From Streptomyces olivochromogenes (GTDB lineage: Bacteria > Actinomycetota > Actinomycetes > Streptomycetales > Streptomycetaceae), in assembly GCF_001514115.1 (NCBI RefSeq), contig NZ_KQ948455.1, positions 1 through 47,929 of the forward strand: a stretch of DNA of 47,929 bases. Reading direction: 5' to 3'. This document shows positions 24,257-32,120 of the stretch, in pieces. The position numbers and the translations under genes are program-made. The first letter of the stretch is position 1. Every line of letters begins with the position of its first letter. A model generated the notes under the pieces. It was not told the DNA's origin. It saw only the letters and a list, made by a program, of their open reading frames with translations, and did no database searches.

Positions 24257-25993
24257 GTGTCGGGGACTTCCGCGTCGTGGCGTTCGGCCAGGAGGAGCGA
24301 GCGAGCCTGGTCGGAGGCCGTGGCGTTTCTTCAGCAGGGCCGCACGGAGGCCGCGGCGCACCGGTTCGACGAGGCCTTGCGGCACGATCCCGCCGCCGCC
24401 GACGCATGGCTGGGGCTGCACGCGGCGGGATATCGCCAGGCCGAGGCCGTCGAACGGATGGCGTGGCACGCGGGGACCTTCGGGGCGCTGCGGATGAAGC
24501 TGGGCACCCCGCTCAAGTCCCGCTTCGACATCGGGGTGTACGTCACGTTCCGACTGGAGAACCAGCGCGACCTCTGGCTGGCCCGGATGGCCCAGCTCCT
24601 GCACGAGAACCGGCTGGACGAGGCCTGGCAGTCCCTGGAGGCCGCCTACCTGGACTGTGACGAGACCCGCTTCGTCTGCACCAGGTACGCCTTCCTCAAG
24701 CGAGACTGGCGGCTCGTCCTGACCTTCGCGCGCGGTATCACGGAGCCCTACCTGCGGGACGAGTCCCAGCTCTATGTGGCGCGGGCGCTGGTGGAACAGG
24801 GCGTCCACCATGAGGCGTTGAGCGTCTTGGCGCCACTACCCCAGCGCCTCGACAAGGGCAGTAAGTTCGACGGCGAGGTCGCTTACGCGCGAGGCCTCGC
24901 GAAGGAGGGGCTCGGCCAGGACGAGGAGGCCCTGCGGCAGTTCCAGTACGCGTTCCGCTGCTTCCCCGGCTTTGCCGACGTCGCCGTACGGGCGCGGGCG
25001 TCGGTACCCGAGGCCGCTTCAGCCGTCCCCCTGCCGGAGCCGGCGACGTCTGTGGAGCCTGTGGCGGGGCCCGCGCAGGCCACCGGCGTGGCGGTCGGCG
25101 GTCCGATCGATCCGGCGACGAGGGAGGAGGACCTGGCCGAGGCGCTGTCGCTCCTGGACGACATGGTCGGCCTCGATCCGGTCAAGCGGCAACTGCGTAC
25201 CATGGTGGCCCAGTTACGTATGTCCCTCATCCGCAGGGAACAGGGTCTGCCGTCCACCGCGAGCCCTCAGCACTTCGTTTTCGCCGGCCCTCCCGGTACG
25301 GGCAAAACAACAGTCGCCCGCATCGTCGGGAAGGTCTTCGCCGGGCTCGGCCTGCTGGAAAAGGGTCAGGTCGTCGAGACACAGCGCGTCGACCTGGTCG
25401 GCCGGCATCTCGGTGAGACCGCCATCAAGACGAGCGACGTGATCGACTCCGCACTGGACGGCGTGCTGTTCATCGACGAGGCGTACGCGTTGTCCAACAG
25501 CGGTTACTCGGGTGGTGACGCCTTCGGGGACGAGGCGCTGCAAGTCCTGCTCAAGCGGGCCGAGGACGACCGCGACCGGCTGGTGGTGGTCCTCGCCGGC
25601 TACCCGCACGAGATCAACGAACTGCTGGCCACCAACCCCGGACTGGCGTCCCGCTTCACGACGCGTGTGGACTTCCCCTCCTACTCCGCACCCGAGTTGG
25701 TGCTCATCGCCCGGCGCATCCTGGAGGCGCAGGGCGATGCCCTGGACGAGGAGGCGGCGTCGGCGCTGGAGTCCGCCTGCGAGCGCGCTGTCGGTGAAGC
25801 GCTGATCGACCAACTGGGCAACGGCCGCTTCGTACGCGAGCTGTGCCGGAAGGCCGCGGGACTGCGGGACCTGCGCCTGTACGAAGTCCACGGCGGTACG
25901 GGGACACCCTCGCGCGAGGACATCACCACGATGCGCTTCGAGGACATCACGGGCGCCTACCGCGAGCTGCGCGACGGGGTGACAGGCCCCTGA
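24257..25993 (+). CDS. eccA: EccA-like AAA+ ATPase (CbxX/CfqX family) with TPR N-terminus
   Basis: A 578-residue protein. The first 250 residues are helical and TPR-like (FLQQGRTEAAAHRFDEAL is a TPR helix pair), then a linker and a CbxX/CfqX AAA+ domain with Walker A GPPGTGKT (344-351), Walker B LFIDEAYAL (Asp407, Glu408), and sensor/arginine-finger region ending LASRF. This is the architecture of EccA, the cytosolic ATPase of type VII (ESX) secretion. No ESX, EspG or PE/PPE gene is nearby, so it is an orphan. Codon 320 (25214-25216) is TTA, so translation should depend on the bldA tRNA. GTG at 24257 follows AGGGGAGAGG. The alternative view is a general CbbX-like remodelling ATPase. Confidence 0.85.
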   Translation: MSGTSASWRSARRSERAWSEAVAFLQQGRTEAAAHRFDEALRHDPAAADAWLGLHAAGYRQAEAVERMAWHAGTFGALRMKLGTPLKSRFDIGVYVTFRLENQRDLWLARMAQLLHENRLDEAWQSLEAAYLDCDETRFVCTRYAFLKRDWRLVLTFARGITEPYLRDESQLYVARALVEQGVHHEALSVLAPLPQRLDKGSKFDGEVAYARGLAKEGLGQDEEALRQFQYAFRCFPGFADVAVRARASVPEAASAVPLPEPATSVEPVAGPAQATGVAVGGPIDPATREEDLAEALSLLDDMVGLDPVKRQLRTMVAQLRMSLIRREQGLPSTASPQHFVFAGPPGTGKTTVARIVGKVFAGLGLLEKGQVVETQRVDLVGRHLGETAIKTSDVIDSALDGVLFIDEAYALSNSGYSGGDAFGDEALQVLLKRAEDDRDRLVVVLAGYPHEINELLATNPGLASRFTTRVDFPSYSAPELVLIARRILEAQGDALDEEAASALESACERAVGEALIDQLGNGRFVRELCRKAAGLRDLRLYEVHGGTGTPSREDITTMRFEDITGAYRELRDGVTGP

Positions 25994-26256
25994 CGCCCGG
26001 ATGGGGCGCGCAGCCGTAGCGCGCGGGCGCGGTCATGGCTCCGCACCACGGCTTCGAAGTCCGGCTCTGTGCGAGCGACCGGAGGCGGTGGCGCAGTTCG
26101 GGTACGGCTCTCGGGGAGTGATGCGCTCCGGCTCAAGAGTACGTACAGCGCGCGGTTCGCCCCCGCCCCCGCCGCCGGTACCGCGCACGGAGCGGGGCCG
26201 GTGAGGGGGCGAGGGCGGGGTGGTTTTCGCCGTGCCGCTTCGTCGCACGGTCGAGC

Positions 26257-26820
26257 TCAGCGGTTGTTGGGCTCCCACACAGGCAGCCAGACGTCGTTGG
26301 GGGCGCCTTGGGCGATGCAGTCGAACTGGATCAGGTTGTTGCCCACCCCGACTCCGCCGGCGACGTTCAGGCATTTGTTGCTGGATTTGACGACGAGCTG
26401 GTAGCCGATGCCTGTGGGGACGAACCTCCACAGTTCGTTGTCCGCGGTTCCGCAGGTGTACTGGATGATCTGGGTGCCGTTGGCGGTGCCGCCGCCGAGG
26501 ACGTTGAGGCACTTTCCACTGCTGACGGACTTGAGGCGGTAGTAGCTTCCGCCGGCCGCGTCCAGTTCCCAGCGTTCGTTGGCGGTGTTCGACAACGGGT
26601 ACTGAATGATCGGCACGCCGTCCGCGGTGCCGCCTCCGCGGACGTTGGCGACCTGGTTGGGGTTGCTGGCCAGGCGCAGCGTGAACTGCTCCGCGACGAT
26701 CGACCGCGGTGTCGGGGTCGCCGAGCCGCCGGCCGCGGCCGCGCCCTGCGCTCCAGTGGCCACTCCGGCGGTCATGGCGAGAGCTGCCGCGCCCGCTGCC
26801 ACGTACCTGAACGTCTTCAC
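26257..26820 (-). CDS. Secreted ricin B-type lectin domain protein
   Basis: A 187-residue exported protein. Signal peptide (KTFRYVAAGAAALAMTAGVA) with cleavage near Ala28-Ala30, then one beta-trefoil ricin-B domain (about residues 42-180). Three repeats are visible as the phrase NxxGGGxANGxxIIQY (or close variants) and the W of QxW-type motifs (NERW, NELW, NDVW). It should bind sugars, perhaps plant or fungal polysaccharide; no catalytic domain is attached, unlike most secreted glycosidase-linked ricin domains. GTG at 26818-26820 follows AGGAGGCAGAACG at good spacing; the longer open frame upstream is not coding-like. Confidence 0.9.
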   Translation of the reverse strand: MKTFRYVAAGAAALAMTAGVATGAQGAAAAGGSATPTPRSIVAEQFTLRLASNPNQVANVRGGGTADGVPIIQYPLSNTANERWELDAAGGSYYRLKSVSSGKCLNVLGGGTANGTQIIQYTCGTADNELWRFVPTGIGYQLVVKSSNKCLNVAGGVGVGNNLIQFDCIAQGAPNDVWLPVWEPNNR

Positions 26821-26973
26821 CGTTCTGCCTCCTGCTCCACAATGCGGATGAAAGAGACATGAGGAGTATTGCGGTAGAAATGTGTGGAAATGGTGAACCT
26901 TGAGAATGGGCGTGTCCGGGTGGACGGAATGCCGGACCGGCGTCGTTCCGCCGAGCGCTGACACGGTGTGGTG

Positions 26974-27002
26974 GCCCGCCGGAAGGAGAGCTTCCGACGG
27001 GC
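26974..27002 (+). other. Hairpin in the leader of the haemoglobin fusion gene
   Basis: GCCCGCCGGAAG (26974-26985) and CTTCCGACGGGC (26991-27002) form a 12-bp stem (one wobble) with a GAGAG loop, followed by TTTCCGTGTTTGT. It ends 22 bp before the ATG. It resembles a terminator, but no plus-strand gene lies just upstream, so leader attenuation or mRNA protection is likelier. Confidence 0.6.
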
Positions 27003-27024
27003 TTTCCGTGTTTGTGTGGGAGGT

Positions 27025-27795
27025 ATGACCGAATCGACTGTCGAGTACATCCGCTACCGCATTCCCGAGGAGAAGTCCGCGGAGTTCCTGGCCGCCTACA
27101 CGCGGGCCGCGGCCCAGCTCGCCGCGTCGCCGAGTTGCGTGGACTACGAGCTGACGCGCTGCGAGGAGGACTTCGAGCACTTCGTCCTGCGGATCACCTG
27201 GACCTCGACCGAGGACCATGTCGAGGGATTCCGGAAGTCGGAGCTGTTCCCCGCCTTCCTCGCCGAGATCCGGCCCTACATCCCCTACATCGAGGAGATG
27301 CGCCACTACACGCCGACGACGGTACGGGGCCTGGGCGCGTCGGTCCCCACCCTCTACGCCTGGGCCGGGGGCGCCGAGGCCTTCGCCCGCCTCACCGAGG
27401 TCTTCTACGACAAGGTCCTCAAGGACGACGTCCTCGCACCGGTCTTCTCCGGCCTCGCCCCCGAACACGCCGCCCACGTCGCCCTCTGGCTCGGCGAGGT
27501 CTTCGGTGGGCCGCATGCCTACTCCGAGACCCAGGGCGGCCACGGCCACATGGTCGCCAAACACCTCGGCAAGAACATCACCGAGGTGCAGCGACGCCGG
27601 TGGGTCAACCTGCTCCAGGACGCGGCGGACGACGCGGGCCTGCCCACGGACGCCGAGTTCCGCTCCGCCTTCCTCGCCTACGCGGAATGGGGCACGCGGC
27701 TGGCCGTCCTCTTCTCCGCCCCCGACGCGACCCCTCCGGGGGACCAGCCGGTACCGAGGTGGACGTGGGGAGCGGCCCCGCCGTACCAGCCCTGA
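27025..27795 (+). CDS. Antibiotic biosynthesis monooxygenase-truncated haemoglobin fusion
   Basis: A 256-residue two-domain protein. Residues 1-95 match the ABM ferredoxin-like fold (YIRYRIPEEKSAEFLAAY, then FRKSELFPAFLAEIRPYI). Residues about 108-235 are a group II truncated haemoglobin (TLYAWAGGAEAF, VFYDKVL, PHAYSETQGGHGHM), with proximal His180 in AKHLGKN and Trp in the RRRW G-helix segment. A chimera of this order was described from S. avermitilis, so the fusion itself is not new; the natural role (probably haem-dependent oxidation or NO/O2 handling) is unresolved. ATG at 27025 has GGGAGG only one base upstream, so initiation is probably weak or structured. Convergent with the XRE gene. 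Confidence 0.93.
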   Translation: MTESTVEYIRYRIPEEKSAEFLAAYTRAAAQLAASPSCVDYELTRCEEDFEHFVLRITWTSTEDHVEGFRKSELFPAFLAEIRPYIPYIEEMRHYTPTTVRGLGASVPTLYAWAGGAEAFARLTEVFYDKVLKDDVLAPVFSGLAPEHAAHVALWLGEVFGGPHAYSETQGGHGHMVAKHLGKNITEVQRRRWVNLLQDAADDAGLPTDAEFRSAFLAYAEWGTRLAVLFSAPDATPPGDQPVPRWTWGAAPPYQP

Positions 27796-27825
27796 CGCCC
27801 CGCGGCCCCGGGCTACAGGGGCGTC
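27794..27825. terminator. Shared terminator overlapping two stop codons
   Basis: Arms GACGCCCC (27794-27801) and GGGGCGTC (27818-27825). The 17-bp gap between the convergent fusion gene and XRE gene lies inside the hairpin, which includes part of both ends. Confidence 0.6.
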
Positions 27826-28703
27826 GTCGTGCCCGCGCGGGTCGCGTCCGTGCCCCAGCTGGCCAGCAGCCGCAGTGCCTCCGCCGAGGCGGACCCCGGC
27901 TCCGCGTGGTAGGTGACCAGTGACTGCTCGCCGTCGTCGGGCAGCCGGAACGACTCGTACTGGAGGGAGAGGTCACCCACCAGCGGATGCCGCATCCGCT
28001 TCACTCCGTGGCTCTTCTCCTTGACGTCGTGCGTGGCCCACAGCCGGCGGAAGTCCTCGCTCTTCACGGACAGCTCCCCGACCAGCGTCGACAGCCGCGG
28101 GTCGTCCGGGTGACAGCCCGCGTCCATGCGCAGCATGCAGACGATGTCGATCGCCTTCTGCTCCCAGTCCACGTACAGGTCGCGGTACTCGGGCTTCAGG
28201 AACACCAGGCGCGCCCAGTTCCGCTCATGCGGGGCCAGCTCCGACCAGTCACCGAACACGGTCGCCGCCATCCGGTTCCACGCCAGGATGTCCGTGCGCC
28301 GCCCACCGACATACGCGGGGATGCCGTCCATCGAGTCCAGCAGTTGCCGCAGCGCGCCCCGTACCTGCTGCGGCCGCGCCGGCTGCTTCTTCTTGTGCGC
28401 CTTGGGCTTCGCGAGGTGCGTGAGATGCGCGTGCTCGGCGTCCGTCAGCCGCAGGGCGCGGGCGATCGCGTCGAGTACCTCCGCCGACACGTTCCGTCCG
28501 TTGCCCTGTTCCAGGCGCGTGTAGTACGCCACGGACACCCCGGCCAGCTGCGCCAGCTCCTCGCGCCGCAGTCCGGGCACCCGGCGGTGCCGGCCGAAGT
28601 CGGGCAGCCCCACGTCCTCCGGCTTCAGCCGGGCCCGGCGCGTGCGCAGAAACTCGCTGAGCTCGGCACGCCGGTCCAGGGGCGGGGAGGGCTGTTCGTC
28701 CAT
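27813..28703 (-). CDS. XRE-family regulator with MmyB-like ligand domain
   Basis: A 296-residue transcription factor. Residues about 10-95 form a helix-turn-helix: PGLRREELAQLAGVSVAYYT then RLEQGNGRNVSAEVLDAIARAL, the standard opening of the Streptomyces MmyB-type family. The C-terminal half (about 110-280) is the MmyB-like ligand-binding domain (YVGGRRTDILAWN, then HPLVGDLSLQYESF), thought to bind a small fatty or aromatic molecule. Divergent from the zinc alcohol dehydrogenase, the usual target pairing for this family, with a palindromic site between. ATG at 28701-28703; no strong ribosome site. Confidence 0.9.
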   Translation of the reverse strand: MDEQPSPPLDRRAELSEFLRTRRARLKPEDVGLPDFGRHRRVPGLRREELAQLAGVSVAYYTRLEQGNGRNVSAEVLDAIARALRLTDAEHAHLTHLAKPKAHKKKQPARPQQVRGALRQLLDSMDGIPAYVGGRRTDILAWNRMAATVFGDWSELAPHERNWARLVFLKPEYRDLYVDWEQKAIDIVCMLRMDAGCHPDDPRLSTLVGELSVKSEDFRRLWATHDVKEKSHGVKRMRHPLVGDLSLQYESFRLPDDGEQSLVTYHAEPGSASAEALRLLASWGTDATRAGTTTPL

Positions 28704-28713
28704 ACGTCCAGTA

Positions 28714-28735
28714 TTCACGGTCGTACGCCGGTGAA
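28714..28735. promoter_or_regulatory. Candidate operator for the XRE regulator
   Basis: TTCAC and GTGAA flank a 12-bp centre containing CGTACG; 18 of 22 positions agree with the reverse complement. It lies 11 bp upstream of the regulator start in the divergent region, where autoregulation and control of the dehydrogenase would be expected. Confidence 0.45.
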
Positions 28736-28878
28736 CCTGACCCCGCCAGTAGTAGGACCAGCGGACGTACGCAAAGCCGTGACCTGGGTGAAGGCTCTCG
28801 CCTGGGGCAGGCTGTACAGCGTGCCCGACCGAAGGCAGCCGGGCACAGGACATACCACTCCTTAGGAGAACCCCCGGC

Positions 28879-29919
28879 ATGACCACTGTTGCTGCGTACG
28901 CCGCTCCCGCCGCCAAGGCTCCGCTGGAGCGCACCACCATCGAGCGCCGCCCGGTCGGTGAGTTCGACGTCCTGATCGACATCAAGTTCGCCGGTATCTG
29001 TCACTCGGACATCCACCAGGCCCAGGAGGGCTGGGGTGAGGCGATCTTCCCGATGGTGCCTGGTCACGAGATCGCCGGCATCGTCTCCGAGGTCGGCTCC
29101 GGCGTCACCAAGTTCAAGGTCGGCGACCGCGTGGGCGTCGGCTGTCTCGTCGACTCCTGCCGTGAGTGCGACAACTGCAAGGCCGGCCTGGAGCAGTACT
29201 GCACCGGAGGCGGCGTCGGCACGTACAACGCCCTCGACAAGAACGGCGAGCCGACCTACGGCGGCTACTCCGAGAAGATCGTCGTCGACGAGAACTACAC
29301 CCTCCGCATCCCCGACGGCCTCTCCCTCGACGTGGCCGCGCCGCTGCTCTGCGCCGGCATCACCACGTACTCCCCGCTCAAGCACTGGAACGCCGGCCCC
29401 GGCAAGAAGGTCGCGATCCTCGGCATGGGCGGCCTCGGCCACATGGGCGTCAAGATCGCGGACGCGCTCGGTGCCGAGGTGACCGTCCTGTCGCAGTCCC
29501 TGCGCAAGAAGGACGACGGGCTGAAGCTGGGCGCCGACCACTACTACGCCACCAGCGACCCGAAGACCTTCGAGGCGCTGCGCGGCACCTTCGACCTGAT
29601 CCTGTCGACCGTGTCCGCCCCGCTGGACCTGGACGCCTACCTGGCCCTGCTGAAGACGGACGGCGCCTTCGTGAACGTGGGCGCCCCGGAGGAGCCCGTC
29701 AAGCTCAACCTCTTCTCCGTGATCGGCGGCCGCAAGACCCTCGCCGGTTCCGGTATCGGCGGCATCCAGGAGACCCAGGAGATGCTGGACTTCTGCGCCG
29801 AGCACGGCTTCGGCGCCGAGATCGAGCTGATCAGCGCGTCCGAGATCAACGACGCCTACGAGCGGGTGCTGGCGAGCGACGTCCGCTACCGCTTCGTGAT
29901 CGACACCGCCACCATCTAG
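28879..29919 (+). CDS. Zinc-dependent alcohol dehydrogenase (cinnamyl/aldehyde reductase type)
   Basis: A 346-residue medium-chain dehydrogenase. Catalytic zinc ligands are Cys41 (AGICHSDIH) and His63 (GHE) plus a Cys around residue 157 ([10 protein letters not shown]). The structural zinc cluster is Cys94, Cys97, Cys100, Cys108. The Rossmann motif [11 protein letters not shown] lies near residues 178-188. The pattern fits the CAD/YahK subgroup, usually NADP(H)-dependent aldehyde reductases with broad substrates; the direction and substrate are not known here. ATG at 28879 follows TTAGGAGAAC. Probably regulated by the divergent XRE protein. A 42-bp palindromic terminator follows. Confidence 0.95.
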   Translation: MTTVAAYAAPAAKAPLERTTIERRPVGEFDVLIDIKFAGICHSDIHQAQEGWGEAIFPMVPGHEIAGIVSEVGSGVTKFKVGDRVGVGCLVDSCRECDNCKAGLEQYCTGGGVGTYNALDKNGEPTYGGYSEKIVVDENYTLRIPDGLSLDVAAPLLCAGITTYSPLKHWNAGPGKKVAILGMGGLGHMGVKIADALGAEVTVLSQSLRKKDDGLKLGADHYYATSDPKTFEALRGTFDLILSTVSAPLDLDAYLALLKTDGAFVNVGAPEEPVKLNLFSVIGGRKTLAGSGIGGIQETQEMLDFCAEHGFGAEIELISASEINDAYERVLASDVRYRFVIDTATI

Positions 29920-29933
29920 TCACGGACGGAGTT

Positions 29934-29975
29934 CCGAGGGCGCCGATCGGTCGTACGACCGATCGGCGCCCTCGG
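29934..29975. terminator. Bidirectional terminator, 42-bp perfect palindrome
   Basis: The entire 42 bp equals its reverse complement (arms begin CCGAGGGCGCCGATCGGTCG). It sits between the convergent dehydrogenase and iron-uptake operon ends. Confidence 0.88.
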
Positions 29976-30003
29976 TGTTTCCACCGTACGTACAGCGATC
30001 CCG

Positions 30004-31089
30004 TCAGCGGCGGCCCGACCTGCCCAGCAGCCACAGCAGATAGGGACCGCCCACCAAGGACGTGAGCGCCCCGACCGGGATCTCCAGCGGCGGCACCAGC
30101 GTGCGGGCCACCAGGTCGGCGCCGACCACGATCAGCGCGCCCGTCAGGGCGGAGGCGGCGAGGGGGAGTTGCGGGGTGCGTGTGAGGCGGCGGGCCAGTT
30201 GGGGGCCGGTGAGGGCGACGAAGCCGACCGGGCCGGCCGCGCCGGTCGCGACCGCGGCGAGCACCACCCCGAGCACGGTCAGGCCGAGCTGGGTGCGCTG
30301 CACGCGGACGCCGAGCGCGGCGGCCGTGTCGGCGTCCAGTCCGAGCGGGCGCAGCGCGCGGCTCGCCCACACCAGGGCGGGCAGGGAGAGGAGCAGGACC
30401 CAGGAGAGGGGGGTCGCCTGCTCCCAGCCGCGCCCGTTCAGACTGCCCGTCAGCCACAGCTTGACCTGCTCGGCGGCGGCCAGTTCGCTGTCGGTGAGGT
30501 AGAGCTGGACGACGGCGGAGAGGGCGACACCGATGCCCACCCCCGTCAGGACGAACCGGCTCGGCTGCATTCCGTGCCGCCAGGCCAGTACGTACACCAG
30601 GGCGGCGGCCGCGAGACCGCCGGTGACGGCGACGGCCGGCAGCGCGCCGGGGGAGGCGACGGTTCCGGTGGCCAGCGCCAGTACGGTCGCGGCGGCGGCG
30701 CCGTGCCCGACGCCGATGACGTCGGGGCTGGCCAGCGGGTTGCGCGTGACGGTCTGGACGAGCGCTCCGGAGAGTCCGAGCGCCGCCCCGACCAGCGCGC
30801 CGAGCACGATCCGCGGGACCCGCAGTTCGCCGACGACCAGGTCGTAGGGGCCGCCGTGACCGCGCAGCACCCGCCAGACCTCGCCCGGCGGGACGTACGT
30901 CTGCCCGACGCACGCCGCGAGCAGCATCACGCCCGCGAGGAGCAGGAGGAGGACGGTGACGACGGCGGCGGCGCGCCGGTGCAGGAGGAGGGAGAGATGA
31001 CGGTGGCGGAGCACGGAGAGCCCGGCCGAGTGCGGGTACGTGGTGCGGTTCGCGGTGGGCTCGGTGGGCGTCGTGGGGGCTGTGGTCAC
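30004..31089 (-). CDS. Siderophore ABC transporter permease (FecCD family), second
   Basis: A 361-residue inner-membrane permease with about nine to ten helices. FecCD signatures include LRVPRIVLGALVGAALGLSG (about residues 91-110), QTVTRNPLASPDVIGV, and GFVALTGPQLARRLT near residue 285. The first 45 residues are a cytoplasmic Thr/Pro-rich extension. GTG start at 31087-31089 overlaps the stop of the upstream permease (GTGA), so it is translationally coupled as last gene of the three-gene operon. It pairs with the other permease to form the channel for a ferric siderophore. No ATP-binding gene follows; the operon ends at the palindrome. Confidence 0.93.
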   Translation of the reverse strand: MTTAPTTPTEPTANRTTYPHSAGLSVLRHRHLSLLLHRRAAAVVTVLLLLLAGVMLLAACVGQTYVPPGEVWRVLRGHGGPYDLVVGELRVPRIVLGALVGAALGLSGALVQTVTRNPLASPDVIGVGHGAAAATVLALATGTVASPGALPAVAVTGGLAAAALVYVLAWRHGMQPSRFVLTGVGIGVALSAVVQLYLTDSELAAAEQVKLWLTGSLNGRGWEQATPLSWVLLLSLPALVWASRALRPLGLDADTAAALGVRVQRTQLGLTVLGVVLAAVATGAAGPVGFVALTGPQLARRLTRTPQLPLAASALTGALIVVGADLVARTLVPPLEIPVGALTSLVGGPYLLWLLGRSGRR

Positions 31090-32120
31090 GAGGCCATGCC
31101 CTTGCGTCGTACGAGTACGACCAGGACCGGCACGCCGACCAGCGCGGTCATCACCCCGGCCGGCACTTCCGCCGGGGCGCGTACCACCCGGCCCGCCACG
31201 TCCGCGGCGAGCAGCAGGGCGGCGCCGAGCAGTGCGGAGAGGGGAAGGGTCCAGCGGTGGCCGCCATCGACCAGGCGGCGGGCGAGGTGGGGGACGGCGA
31301 GGCCGATGAAGGCGATGGGGCCCGCGGCGGCGACCGCGGCCGCGGTGAGCACGGTCGCGCCGAGTGCCGCACAGCCCCGTACGAGCGTGACCCGGTGGCC
31401 GAGTGCCCGTGCGGTGTCGTCGCCGAGCGCGAGTGCGTCCAGACCGCGGGCGCAGGCCGTTACGAGCAGCGCACCGGCGGCGAGGAAGGGCAGCATGCGT
31501 CCCACCGTTGCCGCGTCGCGCCCGCTGAGCGCGCCCACCTGCCAGAACCGGAACTGGTCCAGCGTGGCCGAACTCGAGGTGAGGACGACGGTCGTGGCTC
31601 CCGCCGTCATCGCCGACAGGGCGGTGCCGGCGAGCGCCAGTTTCACCGGGGAGGCGCCGCCGCGTCCGCGCGAGGCGATGGCGTACACGACGCAGGCGGC
31701 GAGGACCGCGCCGGTGAAGGCGTACCAGACGTACCCGTCGAAGCCGTTCGCCCAGCCGAGCGCGATGGCGAACACGACACCGGCGGCCGCGCCCTGACTG
31801 AGCCCGAGGATGCCGGGGTCGGCGAGCGGATTGCGGGTGACCGCCTGGAGGGCCGCCCCCGAGAGTCCGAGGGCGGCACCGGCGGTCAGCCCGATCGCGG
31901 TCCGCGGCACCCGCAGCGACCGTACGACCAGCGCGTCCGGTGAGCTCCCGCCGTGCACCAGCGCGTCGAGGACGGCGGACAGCGGGACGGGGCGGGTGCC
32001 GACGGCGAGGCTGAGGGCGGCGGCGGTGACGGCGAGGAGGAGGGCCGCACCCAACCAGGTCGCACGCCGCGCGCCCGCCGGGGCGGACGTGCGGCGTGCG
32101 ACAGACGTGGGACCGGTCAC
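31086..32120 (-). CDS. Siderophore ABC transporter permease (FecCD family), first
   Basis: A 344-residue FecCD permease. Family motifs: LRVPRTAIGLTAGAALGLSG (about residues 69-88), QAVTRNPLADPGILGLSQGA, and AFIGLAVPHLARRLVDG near residue 275; nine to ten hydrophobic helices. GTG at 32118-32120 overlaps the stop of the binding-protein gene by 4 bp (GTGA), and its own stop overlaps the next permease start the same way. The operon is thus tightly coupled at both junctions. It transports an iron-siderophore complex handed over by the lipoprotein. Confidence 0.93.
   Translation of the reverse strand: MTGPTSVARRTSAPAGARRATWLGAALLLAVTAAALSLAVGTRPVPLSAVLDALVHGGSSPDALVVRSLRVPRTAIGLTAGAALGLSGAALQAVTRNPLADPGILGLSQGAAAGVVFAIALGWANGFDGYVWYAFTGAVLAACVVYAIASRGRGGASPVKLALAGTALSAMTAGATTVVLTSSSATLDQFRFWQVGALSGRDAATVGRMLPFLAAGALLVTACARGLDALALGDDTARALGHRVTLVRGCAALGATVLTAAAVAAAGPIAFIGLAVPHLARRLVDGGHRWTLPLSALLGAALLLAADVAGRVVRAPAEVPAGVMTALVGVPVLVVLVRRKGMAS

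Noticed and set aside
26821..27564. Upstream extension of the ricin-lectin frame
   Set aside because: It runs antisense through the haemoglobin fusion; the real start is the GTG at 26820 with AGGAGG and a signal peptide.
30169..31797. Plus-strand frame of 542 codons over the permease genes
   Set aside because: Mirror of two membrane-protein genes that have clear FecCD motifs and coupled stops and starts on the minus strand.
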